Positions 15,532 to 24,438 of a DNA stretch of 64,000 nucleotides are shown here, one piece after another. The stretch covers positions 1 to 64,000 of the forward strand of contig SFIM01000007.1 of the NCBI GenBank assembly GCA_004556155.1, given 5' to 3'. Both the position numbers and the translations under genes were made by a program. The stretch is from Clostridiales bacterium (GTDB lineage Bacteria > Bacillota > Clostridia > Christensenellales > Aristaeellaceae). Under the pieces are notes generated by a model. The model was given only the letters and a program-made list of their open reading frames with translations, ran no database searches and had not been told where the DNA came from. The stretch's first letter is position 1. Every line of letters starts with the position of its first letter.

Positions 15532-17442
15532 TCAGCCCAGCGAGCTGTCCAGCTGCTCCCATTCCTCATACAGTGCGTCCATCTGCGCCTGCAGGGCATT
15601 CTTTTGCTCTTCCAGTTCGCCCAGGCGCACATAGTCGCTGGCATTTTCCTCCATCTGCGCATCCAGCGCGTCCAGCTGCTGCTCCAGCTTTGCGATGTCG
15701 CGTTCCAGCACGTTCATGCGGCGCTCGATTTTGCCGTCGCGGCGGGCGGGTTTCTTTTCGGCTTTTTCGGCGCGCTCGGCCTTTTCCGCCTCGCGCTGGC
15801 GCGCCTGCTCCTGCTGGGCGGCCTCGTCCTCGCGTTCGCGGATAAAGCGGTATTTTTCATAGCCGCAGTCAAAGCTGCGCAGGCGGCCGTTGTCCAGCTC
15901 CCAAATGCGGTTGGCAAAGCGATTGACGAAGTAGCGGTCATGGGACACGATCAGCAGCGTGCCTTCAAACTGATCCACGGCGGATTCGATCCATTCGCGG
16001 GAATCCAGATCCAGGTGGTTGGTCGGCTCGTCCAGGATCAGCATGTTGACGGCGCTGTTCATCAGCATGCACAGCTTCAGCCGCGCGCGCTCGCCGCCCG
16101 AAAGCTGGGATACCAGCTTGAACTGATCTTCGCCGCGGAAGCGGTACGCGCCCAGGCGGTTGCGCGCCTGCTGCGGTTCGCACCCCAGATCATACAGCAG
16201 GGTGTCGTACAGCGTGCGCTCGGGATGCTCAAAGGTGATTTGCTGGGGCAGGTAGGCTGCGCGCACAGAAGGGCCGAACTGCACCACGCCCGCATCGGGG
16301 CTTTCCTCGCCCAAAAGAATTTTGAGCAGCGTGGTTTTGCCTGCGCCGTTTGCGCCCACCAGCGCCACGCGTTCCCCTCCGCCGCGGATGGTTTCGGTTA
16401 CGTTTTCAAACAGCGTGCGTTCGCCGTAGGATTTTTTCAAATCCTTGATGCGCAGCGCGTAATCGGCGCGGAAGGGTACGGTGGAAAAGCCCAGCTCCAG
16501 CCGCTCTTCGCGGGTGGGCTTTTCGGTTTGCCGCAGCCATTCGATGCGCTTTTGGATGGCAAACACGCGCTTGTAGGTTTTATCCATGCCGCTGTACGCC
16601 CAGGCGCTCATCTTTTCGGCGGCCTTTTCAAGCTGAGAAATCTTGGCCTGCTCTTTTTCGTATTGCTTTAGTTGCAGCTTGTAGCGGGCCTCTTTTTCCT
16701 TTACATAGAAGCTGTAGTTGCCGCTGTAAAATTCCACCCCGCCGTGATCCAGCTCCACAATGCGCTTGACAATGCGATCCAGAAAATAGCGGTCATGCGA
16801 TACGGTGAGCACGGTGCCCTTGTAATGGTCGATATAATCCTCCAGCCATTCGATGGACTGCATGTCCAGATGGTTGGTCGGCTCGTCCAGCAGCAGGATA
16901 TCGGTTTCGCGCAAAATCATCACTGCCAGGCGGATGCGGGTTTGTTCGCCTCCGGAAAGCGAGGCGAAGGGCTGGCGGCGCTGGGCGGGGGAGATATGCA
17001 GGCCGTTGGCCACCTTGGCCAGACGGGTTTCGCAGCTGTAGCCGCCCAGCATGTCAAAGCGCGTATGCAGCGCGTCATAGCGGCGCAGCAGGGCTTCGGA
17101 GTGCTCGCCCGCGTCCATCTGGCACTGAATCTGCTCGATTTCCGCGCTGACGGCCTGCACCTCGGCAAAGGCCATGCGCAGCACATCCTCCACCAGCGCG
17201 CCCTCGGGGGCCTCGGCCAACTGGGAGATGTAGCCCACCCGCCGTCCCTGGGGGATGGCGATAAAGCCCTTATCGGGTGTGATTTCGCCGGTGATGATCT
17301 TCAGCAGCGTGGTTTTGCCCGCGCCGTTGGGGCCAAGCAAGCCCACGCGCTCGCCCGCGTCTACCTGAAAGGATACGTCGTCGAGCACCACGCGATCCTG
17401 CACAAAGGATTTTTCAATGCCGGATACAATGATTTCAGCCAT
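15532..17442 (-). CDS. ABC-F family ATPase (translation factor, YdiF/Uup-like)
   Basis: A 636-residue soluble protein with two ABC ATPase cassettes and no membrane domain. Cassette 1 has GPNGAGKTT, LSGGEQTRIRLA and LLLDEPTNHLD; cassette 2 has GANGAGKTT, LSGGERARLKL and LILDEPTNHLD. A charged linker (PtIM region, about residues 240-310) joins them, and a C-terminal Glu/Lys-rich coiled coil runs from about residue 525. ABC-F proteins bind the ribosomal E site and rescue or protect stalled ribosomes. The start at 17442 follows GGGGGA; a TTG at 17460 is possible but weaker. It heads the minus-strand run of five genes. Whether it gives antibiotic resistance cannot be judged. Confidence 0.88.
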   Translation of the reverse strand: MAEIIVSGIEKSFVQDRVVLDDVSFQVDAGERVGLLGPNGAGKTTLLKIITGEITPDKGFIAIPQGRRVGYISQLAEAPEGALVEDVLRMAFAEVQAVSAEIEQIQCQMDAGEHSEALLRRYDALHTRFDMLGGYSCETRLAKVANGLHISPAQRRQPFASLSGGEQTRIRLAVMILRETDILLLDEPTNHLDMQSIEWLEDYIDHYKGTVLTVSHDRYFLDRIVKRIVELDHGGVEFYSGNYSFYVKEKEARYKLQLKQYEKEQAKISQLEKAAEKMSAWAYSGMDKTYKRVFAIQKRIEWLRQTEKPTREERLELGFSTVPFRADYALRIKDLKKSYGERTLFENVTETIRGGGERVALVGANGAGKTTLLKILLGEESPDAGVVQFGPSVRAAYLPQQITFEHPERTLYDTLLYDLGCEPQQARNRLGAYRFRGEDQFKLVSQLSGGERARLKLCMLMNSAVNMLILDEPTNHLDLDSREWIESAVDQFEGTLLIVSHDRYFVNRFANRIWELDNGRLRSFDCGYEKYRFIREREDEAAQQEQARQREAEKAERAEKAEKKPARRDGKIERRMNVLERDIAKLEQQLDALDAQMEENASDYVRLGELEEQKNALQAQMDALYEEWEQLDSSLG

Positions 17443-17520
17443 GATTTCCCCCGGAAACAATAGAAATAATTACAATCAATTATAGCACGCTTTTGCGCAT
17501 ATGACAACGATGGGCCGCAG

Positions 17521-17559
17521 GACAGGAAAAGTGCAAACGCAGGACAGGAAAAGTGCAAA
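17521..17559 (+). repeat. Two 17-base direct repeats upstream of the ferredoxin promoter
   Basis: GACAGGAAAAGTGCAAA occurs at 17521-17537 and again at 17543-17559, a 22-base period (two helix turns). The pair ends 9 bases before the -35 box, a position typical of activator sites. Confidence 0.55.
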
Positions 17560-17568
17560 AGTTTGATC

Positions 17569-17597
17569 TTGATTTGTATTGTGTGCGATGATATAAT
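17569..17597 (+). promoter_or_regulatory. Promoter of the ferredoxin gene
   Basis: TTGATT (17569-17574) and TATAAT (17592-17597) are separated by 17 bases; the start codon is 55 bases downstream. Confidence 0.75.
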
Positions 17598-17651
17598 ATC
17601 TGCAAGCGGTATGCAGATACCGCTGGAATCTAAAAGACGGAGGATACAGCA

Positions 17652-17822
17652 ATGGCTTATAAAATCAGCGACGAGTGCATCATGTGCGGCGCCTGCGAAG
17701 GCGAATGCCCGGTCGGCGCGATCAGCGAAGGCGAAGGCAAGTACGTCATCGATCCTGAAAAGTGCATCTCCTGCGGCGCTTGCGAAGGCACCTGCCCCGT
17801 TGGCGCTCCCTCGGCGGAGTAA
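17652..17822 (+). CDS. 2[4Fe-4S] ferredoxin
   Basis: A 56-residue clostridial ferredoxin that carries electrons between oxidoreductases in the cytoplasm. Two CxxCxxCxxxCP motifs are complete: CIMCGACEGECP (residues 9-20) and CISCGACEGTCP (residues 38-49), each able to ligate one [4Fe-4S] cluster. The two halves are near duplicates. GGAGG precedes the ATG by eight bases. It is transcribed alone: a strong promoter stands upstream and a strong terminator downstream. Confidence 0.95.
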   Translation: MAYKISDECIMCGACEGECPVGAISEGEGKYVIDPEKCISCGACEGTCPVGAPSAE

Positions 17823-17844
17823 TCTCTTTAACAGGTGAACCAAG

Positions 17845-17882
17845 GCTCAGAAACGCCGTGTGCGGCGGTTTCTGGGCTTTTT
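17845..17882 (+). terminator. Terminator of the ferredoxin gene
   Basis: A long imperfect stem (17845-17858 with 17863-17877) is followed by TTTTT (17878-17882). Confidence 0.85.
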
Positions 17883-17955
17883 ATGTTGCCTGTTTTCGGG
17901 GGCTGTGCTATAATTTTATTTGTAAATTTAAGCTCTACAAAGGATTTTTTATTGT

Positions 17956-18756
17956 ATGCAGTTTACATTCTGTCCGCTCTTTTCAGGCTCCAGCGGAAAC
18001 GCCGTATATGTCCGCGCAGGCGATACCCGGCTGCTGATTGACGCGGGATTGTCCGGCCGCACGATCAGCGAGGGGCTTGCCAGCATCGGCGTACTGCCCG
18101 AAACCCTCAGCGGTATCCTGGTTACGCACGAGCACAGCGATCATATCAAGGGCGTGGGCATCCTCAGCCGCAAATACCATGTGCCGATTTACGCAAACGA
18201 CCGCACCTGGCAGGCCATGGAGCGCTCCCTGGGCAATATTGCCCCCGGCAGCCGCCGGGTGTTTGAAAGCGGCGAAACCTTTTATATTGGCAATGCGGGC
18301 ATTATGCCCTATCGCATCTCTCACGACGCGGCGGAGCCGGTAGGCTATCGCGTGTATTATGGCGGGCACAGCGTGGCCACGGCCACGGATATCGGCGTGT
18401 TTACCAAGAAAACGCTGGAGGCGTTGTCGGGCACGGATATCGTGCTGCTGGAAAGCAACCATGACATCGATATGCTGCACGCAAACGATCATTATTCCGC
18501 GCAGCTCAAGACGCGCATCCTGGGCCGCTATGGGCACCTGAGCAATGAAGCCTGCGGTGAAGCGCTGCTGCAATTGTATCAGACGGGCGTGCGCCACGCG
18601 GTGCTGGGCCATCTGAGCCATGAGAACAACACGCCCGAGCTGGCCATGAGCACGGTGTGCGGCGTGCTGCGCGCGCATGGGCTGGAGCTGTCGGAGGATA
18701 TCCAGGTGGATATGGCCTGGCGCGATCATGTGGGAGGCGTGTATGAAATCATCTAA
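17956..18756 (+). CDS. walJ: MBL-fold metallohydrolase, WalJ/YycJ type
   Basis: A 266-residue metallo-beta-lactamase-fold protein. The N-terminal PLFSGSSGNAVYV and THEHSDHIKG (zinc-binding HxHxDH about residues 57-62) are diagnostic of the YycJ family, and SHDAAEPVGY and SNHD supply later zinc ligands. In Bacillus WalJ lies beside the WalRK wall-stress system and is thought to be a DNA 5' exonuclease or wall-linked factor; here it is away from walRK and starts a run with a CPBP protease and another MBL protein. AAAGGA lies 11 bases before the ATG. Confidence 0.85.
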   Translation: MQFTFCPLFSGSSGNAVYVRAGDTRLLIDAGLSGRTISEGLASIGVLPETLSGILVTHEHSDHIKGVGILSRKYHVPIYANDRTWQAMERSLGNIAPGSRRVFESGETFYIGNAGIMPYRISHDAAEPVGYRVYYGGHSVATATDIGVFTKKTLEALSGTDIVLLESNHDIDMLHANDHYSAQLKTRILGRYGHLSNEACGEALLQLYQTGVRHAVLGHLSHENNTPELAMSTVCGVLRAHGLELSEDIQVDMAWRDHVGGVYEII

Positions 18757-19528
18757 GGGGCGCGCCGCGCTGTGTTGGATTCTGGCCGTGCTGAGCATCC
18801 CTGTGGGAATTGTGCTGACCTCCGTGCTTTATGCGTTGATACCGGGCGAAAACACGGCGCTGCGGCTGTATCTGTTCAATATTCCCTCGGAGATTTTCTG
18901 CTTTGCCCTGCCGGCGTTTTTCATCCTGGCTGCCCGGCCTGAGCGGCTGGCGCGCTTTCGCGCCACCAAACGTGGGCTAAGCGTAAACACGGTCGGCTAT
19001 ACTGCCCTGCTGGCCGTATCAGCCACCATCGTTGTATCCATGATCGCGGCGATATGGGGCGAAGTGCTTAACAGTTCCTTTCAATATACCGAGCCGGCGC
19101 AGCCGCGTATCGTGCCGCAAAATGCCGCCGAGTGGGCGCTGGCGCTGCTGTCTACGGCCCTTGTGCCCGCCCTGGCGGAGGAGATGTGCTTTCGCGGCAT
19201 GCTGCAGGGGCTGCTGACGCGCCGCCTGCCGCGCGCGGGCATATGGATTACCGCCCTGGTCTTTGCGGCCGTTCATTTGCAGTGGAGCGCCCTGCCTGCG
19301 CTGTTTGTGCTGGGGCTGGCGCTGGGCTATGTCAACAAGTGCCATGGCTTCTGGGCGGGTGTGCTGCTGCATGGGCTGTATAACGCGGCGGTGCTGGTGC
19401 TGTCCAGCCGCGAAATTGGCATAACGCTGCCCATCGTGCTGGTATGCACGATAGCCTTTATCTTTGCCTGGCGCGGACTGATGCAGGAGGAGGAACCCCA
19501 CCATGAAGCTGACGGTACTGGGCTGTAA
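18743..19528 (+). CDS. CPBP family intramembrane glutamic endopeptidase
   Basis: A 261-residue membrane protein with about six helices. Family motif 1 is AEEMCFRG (Glu146, Glu147, Arg151), motif 2 is FAAVHLQW, and motif 3 is LHGLYNAAVL; together they form the active site of CAAX-type proteases. Members process peptides or serve in self-protection against bacteriocins. The start at 18743 follows GGGAGG and overlaps the walJ end by 14 bases; the 3' end overlaps the next gene by 26 bases. Tight overlap on both sides points to translational coupling. Confidence 0.88.
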   Translation: MKSSKGRAALCWILAVLSIPVGIVLTSVLYALIPGENTALRLYLFNIPSEIFCFALPAFFILAARPERLARFRATKRGLSVNTVGYTALLAVSATIVVSMIAAIWGEVLNSSFQYTEPAQPRIVPQNAAEWALALLSTALVPALAEEMCFRGMLQGLLTRRLPRAGIWITALVFAAVHLQWSALPALFVLGLALGYVNKCHGFWAGVLLHGLYNAAVLVLSSREIGITLPIVLVCTIAFIFAWRGLMQEEEPHHEADGTGL

Positions 19529-20195
19529 CGGGCCGTATCCCGCGCCGGGCGGCGCGTGCAGCGGCTATTTTTTGCAGGAGGGAGACACCGGTGTGCTGCT
19601 GGACTGCGGCGCGGGCGTGCTGGCGCAGCTGGAAAAGCACATGCCGCCACAGAACTTAACGGCCATCGTGCTGTCGCACCTGCATTACGACCACATGAGC
19701 GATATGCTGCCGCTGATTTACCGCTGCCCCGGCCTGCCGGTCTATTTGCCGGGAGCGCCCGCCGCCGTGCGCACATTGCTGGAAAACGCCTTTGAGCTGC
19801 ATGATATTGCTCAGGGTGGGCAGATCGGCTGTCTGCGCATGACGGCCTGCCCAGGGCGGCACCCTGTGCCTGCCTATGCGGCGCGCTTTGAAAATGGCGA
19901 TGGCCGCGCCCTTGTCTATACGGGCGATACCAATACCTGTCCGGCGCTGGCGGACTTTGCGAAGGATTGCGATCTGCTGCTGGCCGATGGCTGCTTTGCC
20001 CGCGCGCAGTGGAGCGCCGAAAAGCCCCATCTGAGCGCTTTTCTGGCTGCCGAGATGGCGGCGCAGGCGGGCGCGAAGGCGCTGCTGCTGACGCACTTTA
20101 CGCCGGGATATGATGCGGATACGCTGCTGCGCGAGGCACGGCTGGCCTATCCCGCCGCTCAGCTTGCGCAGATGAGCCTGACCGTGGAGGTATAA
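19503..20195 (+). CDS. MBL-fold metallohydrolase (RNase Z-like)
   Basis: A 230-residue cytoplasmic protein with the compact metallo-beta-lactamase fold seen in RNase Z and PqqB-like hydrolases. SHLHYDHMSD (about residues 58-67) is the HxHxDH zinc motif, YTGDTN gives the bridging Asp, and LLLTHFTPGYD the final His. It lacks the exosite arm of true RNase Z, so tRNA processing is not certain; small-molecule phosphodiesterase activity is an alternative. The start lies in the overlap with the CPBP gene, after GGAGGAGG. Confidence 0.82.
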   Translation: MKLTVLGCNGPYPAPGGACSGYFLQEGDTGVLLDCGAGVLAQLEKHMPPQNLTAIVLSHLHYDHMSDMLPLIYRCPGLPVYLPGAPAAVRTLLENAFELHDIAQGGQIGCLRMTACPGRHPVPAYAARFENGDGRALVYTGDTNTCPALADFAKDCDLLLADGCFARAQWSAEKPHLSAFLAAEMAAQAGAKALLLTHFTPGYDADTLLREARLAYPAAQLAQMSLTVEV

Positions 20196-20196
20196 C

Positions 20197-22470
20197 ATGC
20201 AAGATCGCTGCCCGCGCCGTATCCTGGTGCTGCTGGCACTGGGCTTTGGCGCGGGCATTTTGCCAGGGCTGCGGCTGGCGCTTTACGGCTGGTTCCCGGC
20301 GGCGCTGGCGATTTGCCTGCTGACGGCGATTGCCCTGCGGCGCTATCGTCTGCCTGCGCTGATGGCGGGCATAGCGGCGATGTTCTTTGCCGGGCTGTCG
20401 CTGTGCGCCTGGCAGGCGCATCCTGCCCTGCCCGAGGCAGGCAGCTATGCCGTTACCGGCAGGGTGGATGGCGAAGCGCGCTTTCGCGCCGAGGATAATC
20501 GTGTGACGGTTTATCTGCGCGATGTGCATCTGAACGGCGAGCGCACCGGGCTGCGCGCGTATTGGACGTATTATCCTGAAAATCCGGAAGCGCCGCTTCC
20601 GCGGGATGGGCAGACGGCGGCCTTTACGGCCCGGCTGTATCATCCGCAGGGGCAGGTAAATCCGCATGGGTTTGATTTTCGGCTGTATCTATTGCAGCGC
20701 GGGACGGCTGTTGGCTTATCCGGCGCCAAGGAGTTGACGTTGGAGTCGGCGGGGCAAACACAGCCGGACAGCTTGATCCTGCGCGTGCGCCGCGCGCTGC
20801 TTGGCCGTCTGCGAACGCTGCTGAACGGAGAGGACGCGCTGGCTGCGGCGCTGCTGCTGAGCGAGCGCGCGGATATGCCCGAGGATATGACGCGCGATTT
20901 CCAGCGCGCGGGCGTGGCGCATGTGCTGGCGGTGTCGGGGCTGCATGTGATGATCCTATCCTCCATGGTGATGCTGCTGCTTCGCCGCCTGTCGCCTTCG
21001 CCCCTGGCGATGCTGTTTTTAACGCTGGCGCTGCTGCTGCCCTACTGCCTGCTGGTGGGTATGACGGCCTCCATCCTGCGCGCGTCCGTGCTGCTGACGG
21101 TATTGCTGCTGGGGCGCATGGCGCGAAGAAAGGTGGATCCTCTGACGGCGCTGGCGGCGGCGTTTATCGTGGTGCTGGCCGTGCGGCCGCTGGATCTCTT
21201 TGCGCCGGGGTTTCAGATGTCCTTTGCCGCCGTGGCGGGGATGATTCTGCTGGGCGATCGCGTGCGGCAGTGGACGCAGCGCATCCGCGGCAAGCGCTTG
21301 CGCGCCGTGGCGCAAGCCTATGGCATGACGCTGTGCGCCAGCCTGGGCGTGACACTGCCGGTGATCTATCATTATCACCGGGTATCGCTGATGGGGCTTT
21401 TGATCAATCCCCTGCTCAGCCCGCTGATTTCGCTGCTGCTGCCCGCCTACATTGTGCTGCTGCTTGTGGGCGCGGTTTGCCCACCGCTGGGCGCGATATT
21501 GGGGCGGGCGCTGGCTTGGGTATCTGCGCGGCTGACGGACTGCATTCACCTGGCAGCGCAGCCTGCCTGGGCTTCGGTTCGCGTGCCCAGCCCGCCGTGG
21601 TATCTGGCGGCGGCCATTGTGCTAACGTTGATTCTGCTTACGCGCTTTGTGCTGCTGCGGCCCTGGCGGCGCGTGCTCATCGGCGCGCTGGCGCTGGCTG
21701 CGGCGGTGGGGACGATGCTGCTGACGCAAAATCGCCTGCCGCGCTATATTCAGCTTTCGCTGGGCAACGCGGACGCGGCGATCATTGAGGATGGCGCGCG
21801 CACGGTGGTGATCGATACAGGTGAGAATGGCCGCGAACTGGCCGCCTATCTGCTGGCTGAAGGACGAGGAATCGATACGCTGATTCTGTCGCATCTGCAC
21901 ACCGATCATGCGCAAGGGCTGCGCGAGCTGCTGGACTATGAGGTGCCCATCGGCGAAATCTGCCTGTCCACCGAGGCGCAGGCGACGCAGGTATCGGACG
22001 CCTGCCTGTCCGTGCTGAACGCGGCGCGGGAACATGGCGTTCCTGTGCGGCTGATTTGCGCGGGGGATGAGCTGAAAACCGAGCGCGTCGGTATCCGTGT
22101 GCTGTGGCCCGAAGGGGGCAGCGCCAATGATCGGGGCGGGGCCAACGATTATGCGCTGGCGCTGCTGATTGATCTGGACGGCGCGCACATCCTGCATATG
22201 AGCGATGTGAGCGGCGCGTATGAGCTGTACGCCGCCCAGGAGGCGGACGCGCTCAAGATCGCCCATCACGGCTCGTCCTCCAGCACGGGCGAGGCCTTTT
22301 TGGACCGCGTAAGGCCGGCAATCGGCCTGCTCAGTGCGCGGCAGGCCAGCGCAAAAACGCTGGAGCGGCTTGCGCAGGCGGGCGTTATGGTATATGATAC
22401 AGAGGAGCTGGGCGCGTTGACGCTGACCGTAAGAAACGGCGAAATGCGCGTGCAGGGCTATCTGCAATGA
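20197..22470 (+). CDS. comEC: DNA uptake channel ComEC/Rec2
   Basis: A 757-residue polytopic protein that carries single-stranded DNA across the membrane during transformation. It has all three expected parts: two N-terminal helices with an OB-like DUF4131 region (about residues 1-190), the competence domain with many helices (AVSGLHVMILSSM near residue 245, DPLTALAAAFIV near 315), and a C-terminal MBL domain with SHLHTDHAQGL (His566 onwards) and AHHGSSSST. The length is normal for the family. It follows the previous gene by 1 base and precedes holA by 9, an order also known in Bacillus, where comEC lies next to holA. Confidence 0.93.
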   Translation: MQDRCPRRILVLLALGFGAGILPGLRLALYGWFPAALAICLLTAIALRRYRLPALMAGIAAMFFAGLSLCAWQAHPALPEAGSYAVTGRVDGEARFRAEDNRVTVYLRDVHLNGERTGLRAYWTYYPENPEAPLPRDGQTAAFTARLYHPQGQVNPHGFDFRLYLLQRGTAVGLSGAKELTLESAGQTQPDSLILRVRRALLGRLRTLLNGEDALAAALLLSERADMPEDMTRDFQRAGVAHVLAVSGLHVMILSSMVMLLLRRLSPSPLAMLFLTLALLLPYCLLVGMTASILRASVLLTVLLLGRMARRKVDPLTALAAAFIVVLAVRPLDLFAPGFQMSFAAVAGMILLGDRVRQWTQRIRGKRLRAVAQAYGMTLCASLGVTLPVIYHYHRVSLMGLLINPLLSPLISLLLPAYIVLLLVGAVCPPLGAILGRALAWVSARLTDCIHLAAQPAWASVRVPSPPWYLAAAIVLTLILLTRFVLLRPWRRVLIGALALAAAVGTMLLTQNRLPRYIQLSLGNADAAIIEDGARTVVIDTGENGRELAAYLLAEGRGIDTLILSHLHTDHAQGLRELLDYEVPIGEICLSTEAQATQVSDACLSVLNAAREHGVPVRLICAGDELKTERVGIRVLWPEGGSANDRGGANDYALALLIDLDGAHILHMSDVSGAYELYAAQEADALKIAHHGSSSSTGEAFLDRVRPAIGLLSARQASAKTLERLAQAGVMVYDTEELGALTLTVRNGEMRVQGYLQ

Positions 22471-22479
22471 GGGGTAAGC

Positions 22480-23511
22480 ATGGATCACCGCGCGTTTTTT
22501 GACGATGTTGCCAAGGGCAAAATTGCCCCGTGCTATGTGTTTGAGGGCACGGAGGAGTATATCAAGCGCTCGGCGCTGGCCGCCCTGCGCAAAAAGCTGC
22601 TGCCTGCGGGGCTGGAGGATATGAATGAGGCGCGCCTGACCGATCCTGACGCGAACGCGCTGATCGCCGCCGCAGAAACTCTGCCCTTTATGGCTGATAA
22701 GCGGCTGGTGCTGGTGCTGGAAAGCGGCATGCTGTCCGGCCGCGCCAAGGATTACGACGAGGCCAAAAGCGCTGCCGCGCTGTGCGAATATCTGCAGCAT
22801 CCGCCCGAGAGCGCGTGCATCGTGTTCTATGTGCGGGACAAGGCGGATGGCCGCAAGAAGCTGTATGCGCAGCTGAAAAAAACGGCGCAGATCGTGCAGT
22901 TTAATCCCTTGGATGAGCGCGAAATGATGCGCTGGATTGCCAAGCAGCTCAAGGGCATGGGCAAGAAGATTGCCTCGCCTACCTGCCAGAAGCTGATCTT
23001 TACCGCCGGGAACGACCTGTATGCCCTCAGCGGCGAACTGGAAAAGCTGGCGGCCTGCGCAGGCGAGCGGGAGGAAATTCTGCCCGAGGATATCGACGCG
23101 ATCTGCGTGAAGACCACGGCCTATCGCGTGTACGACCTGGCCAACACCCTGCTGCGCGGGGACGCGGGGCAGGCGCTCACCCTGTCGCGCGCGCTGATAC
23201 GCGACGGCGAGGAGCCGCTGTTTCTGCTGGCGCTTTTGCAGGGCGAGTGCCGCCGCATGCTGGCGGTAAAGCTGCTGCGCGGGGCGGGCATGCAGCCCGA
23301 CGCCATTGCGGGCAAAATCGGCGCGCCGCCCTTTGCCGTGCGGCAGATGTATCAGCAGGTGGCGCGATACACCGAGCGGCAGCTGCGCGATATGGCGCAG
23401 TGCTGCATGGATACGGAATACCAGGTAAAAAGCGGACGGATGGCGCTGGAGGGCGCACTGGAAAAGACCATGCTGCAATTGCTGCGCATCCGCCTGGAGG
23501 GAAAAGCATGA
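22480..23511 (+). CDS. holA: DNA polymerase III subunit delta
   Basis: A 343-residue clamp-loader subunit that opens the beta sliding clamp. The N-terminus has YVFEGTEEYIKRSALAAL, and LPFMADKRLVLVLE, typical of HolA. The AAA+ fold has no functional Walker A motif, as expected for delta. The C-terminal collar helices include RLEGKA at the end. The start at 22480 follows GAGGGG. It overlaps rsmG by four bases (ATGA). Confidence 0.9.
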   Translation: MDHRAFFDDVAKGKIAPCYVFEGTEEYIKRSALAALRKKLLPAGLEDMNEARLTDPDANALIAAAETLPFMADKRLVLVLESGMLSGRAKDYDEAKSAAALCEYLQHPPESACIVFYVRDKADGRKKLYAQLKKTAQIVQFNPLDEREMMRWIAKQLKGMGKKIASPTCQKLIFTAGNDLYALSGELEKLAACAGEREEILPEDIDAICVKTTAYRVYDLANTLLRGDAGQALTLSRALIRDGEEPLFLLALLQGECRRMLAVKLLRGAGMQPDAIAGKIGAPPFAVRQMYQQVARYTERQLRDMAQCCMDTEYQVKSGRMALEGALEKTMLQLLRIRLEGKA

Positions 23512-24230
23512 TTGAAGATTTGCGCGCGCTGCTGGCGCAGGGGAATATTGTTTTAACGGACGAAGCGCAGGAGCGGCTGCTGGCGTATCACCGCCTGCTG
23601 CTGGAATGGAATGCGCGCATGGATTTGACCAACGTGCCCGAGGAGGAGATGGCGCTGCGGCACTATGCCGATTCGCTGCTTCCACTGGCTCGGAAGGAAT
23701 GGTTTCCGGACGGTGCAAGGTTGATCGACGTGGGCACGGGCGCGGGCTTTCCCGGCATGCCGCTGGCCATCGCGCGGCCTGATCTGAAGGTGACGCTGCT
23801 GGATTCCCAGCGCAAGCGCTGCGATTTTTTAAGCGCTGTGTGCGATGAACTGAAGCTGCCCAACGTGACCGTGCTGCACGCCCGGGCGGAGGACGGCGCG
23901 CGCGGCGCGCTGCGCGAGCAGATGGACGTGGCCGTGGCGCGGGCCGTGGCGCCGCTGAACGTGCTGGCCGAATACCTGCTGCCCTATGTGCGCGTGGGCG
24001 GCCGCATGCTGTGCTGGAAGGGCCCCGCCGTGCGCGAGGAGATGGCTGCGGGTGAGCGCGCCTGCAAAATGCTGGGCGGCCAGGCGGAGGGCTTGTACCG
24101 TCTGCCCATCGAAGGCCGCGAGCACTATGTGCACAGCGCGATCAAAATTTCAGCAACCGCTCGACGGTATCCGCGAAAATCCGGCACGCCTTCCAAAGAT
24201 CCGTTGGGAATTTTGCCGCAAAAGCCCTGA
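23508..24230 (+). CDS. rsmG: 16S rRNA (guanine527-N7)-methyltransferase RsmG
   Basis: A 240-residue SAM-dependent methyltransferase (GidB) that modifies G527 of 16S rRNA; loss gives low-level streptomycin resistance in other bacteria. The SAM-binding motif is IDVGTGAGFPGMPLAI (about residues 71-86), followed by LLDSQRKRCDFL and the catalytic-region VARAVAPL. The start at 23508 overlaps the holA stop and uses GGAGG. The last 25 residues after SAIKI are basic and probably a lineage-specific tail. It is followed by an A-rich hairpin with TTTTTT (24271-24296) and then noc. Confidence 0.93.
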   Translation: MIEDLRALLAQGNIVLTDEAQERLLAYHRLLLEWNARMDLTNVPEEEMALRHYADSLLPLARKEWFPDGARLIDVGTGAGFPGMPLAIARPDLKVTLLDSQRKRCDFLSAVCDELKLPNVTVLHARAEDGARGALREQMDVAVARAVAPLNVLAEYLLPYVRVGGRMLCWKGPAVREEMAAGERACKMLGGQAEGLYRLPIEGREHYVHSAIKISATARRYPRKSGTPSKDPLGILPQKP

Positions 24231-24438
24231 TTTCATCAAAAGCTGTCAAACGATTCTATGGCTTCCTGTTTGGAAAAAAGCAGGAGGCCGCTTTTTTATG
24301 GCGAAATCAACAGGCAGGATGCGCGGACAAGCCGGACGGGCGCAGAGGGAGGCGATCCGCACGGCCCCGCGCGTCCCCTGCCGTACAGGGGATAGTGAGA
24401 GAAACGAGCATACAAAATGCAATACGCGGAGGCAATCT

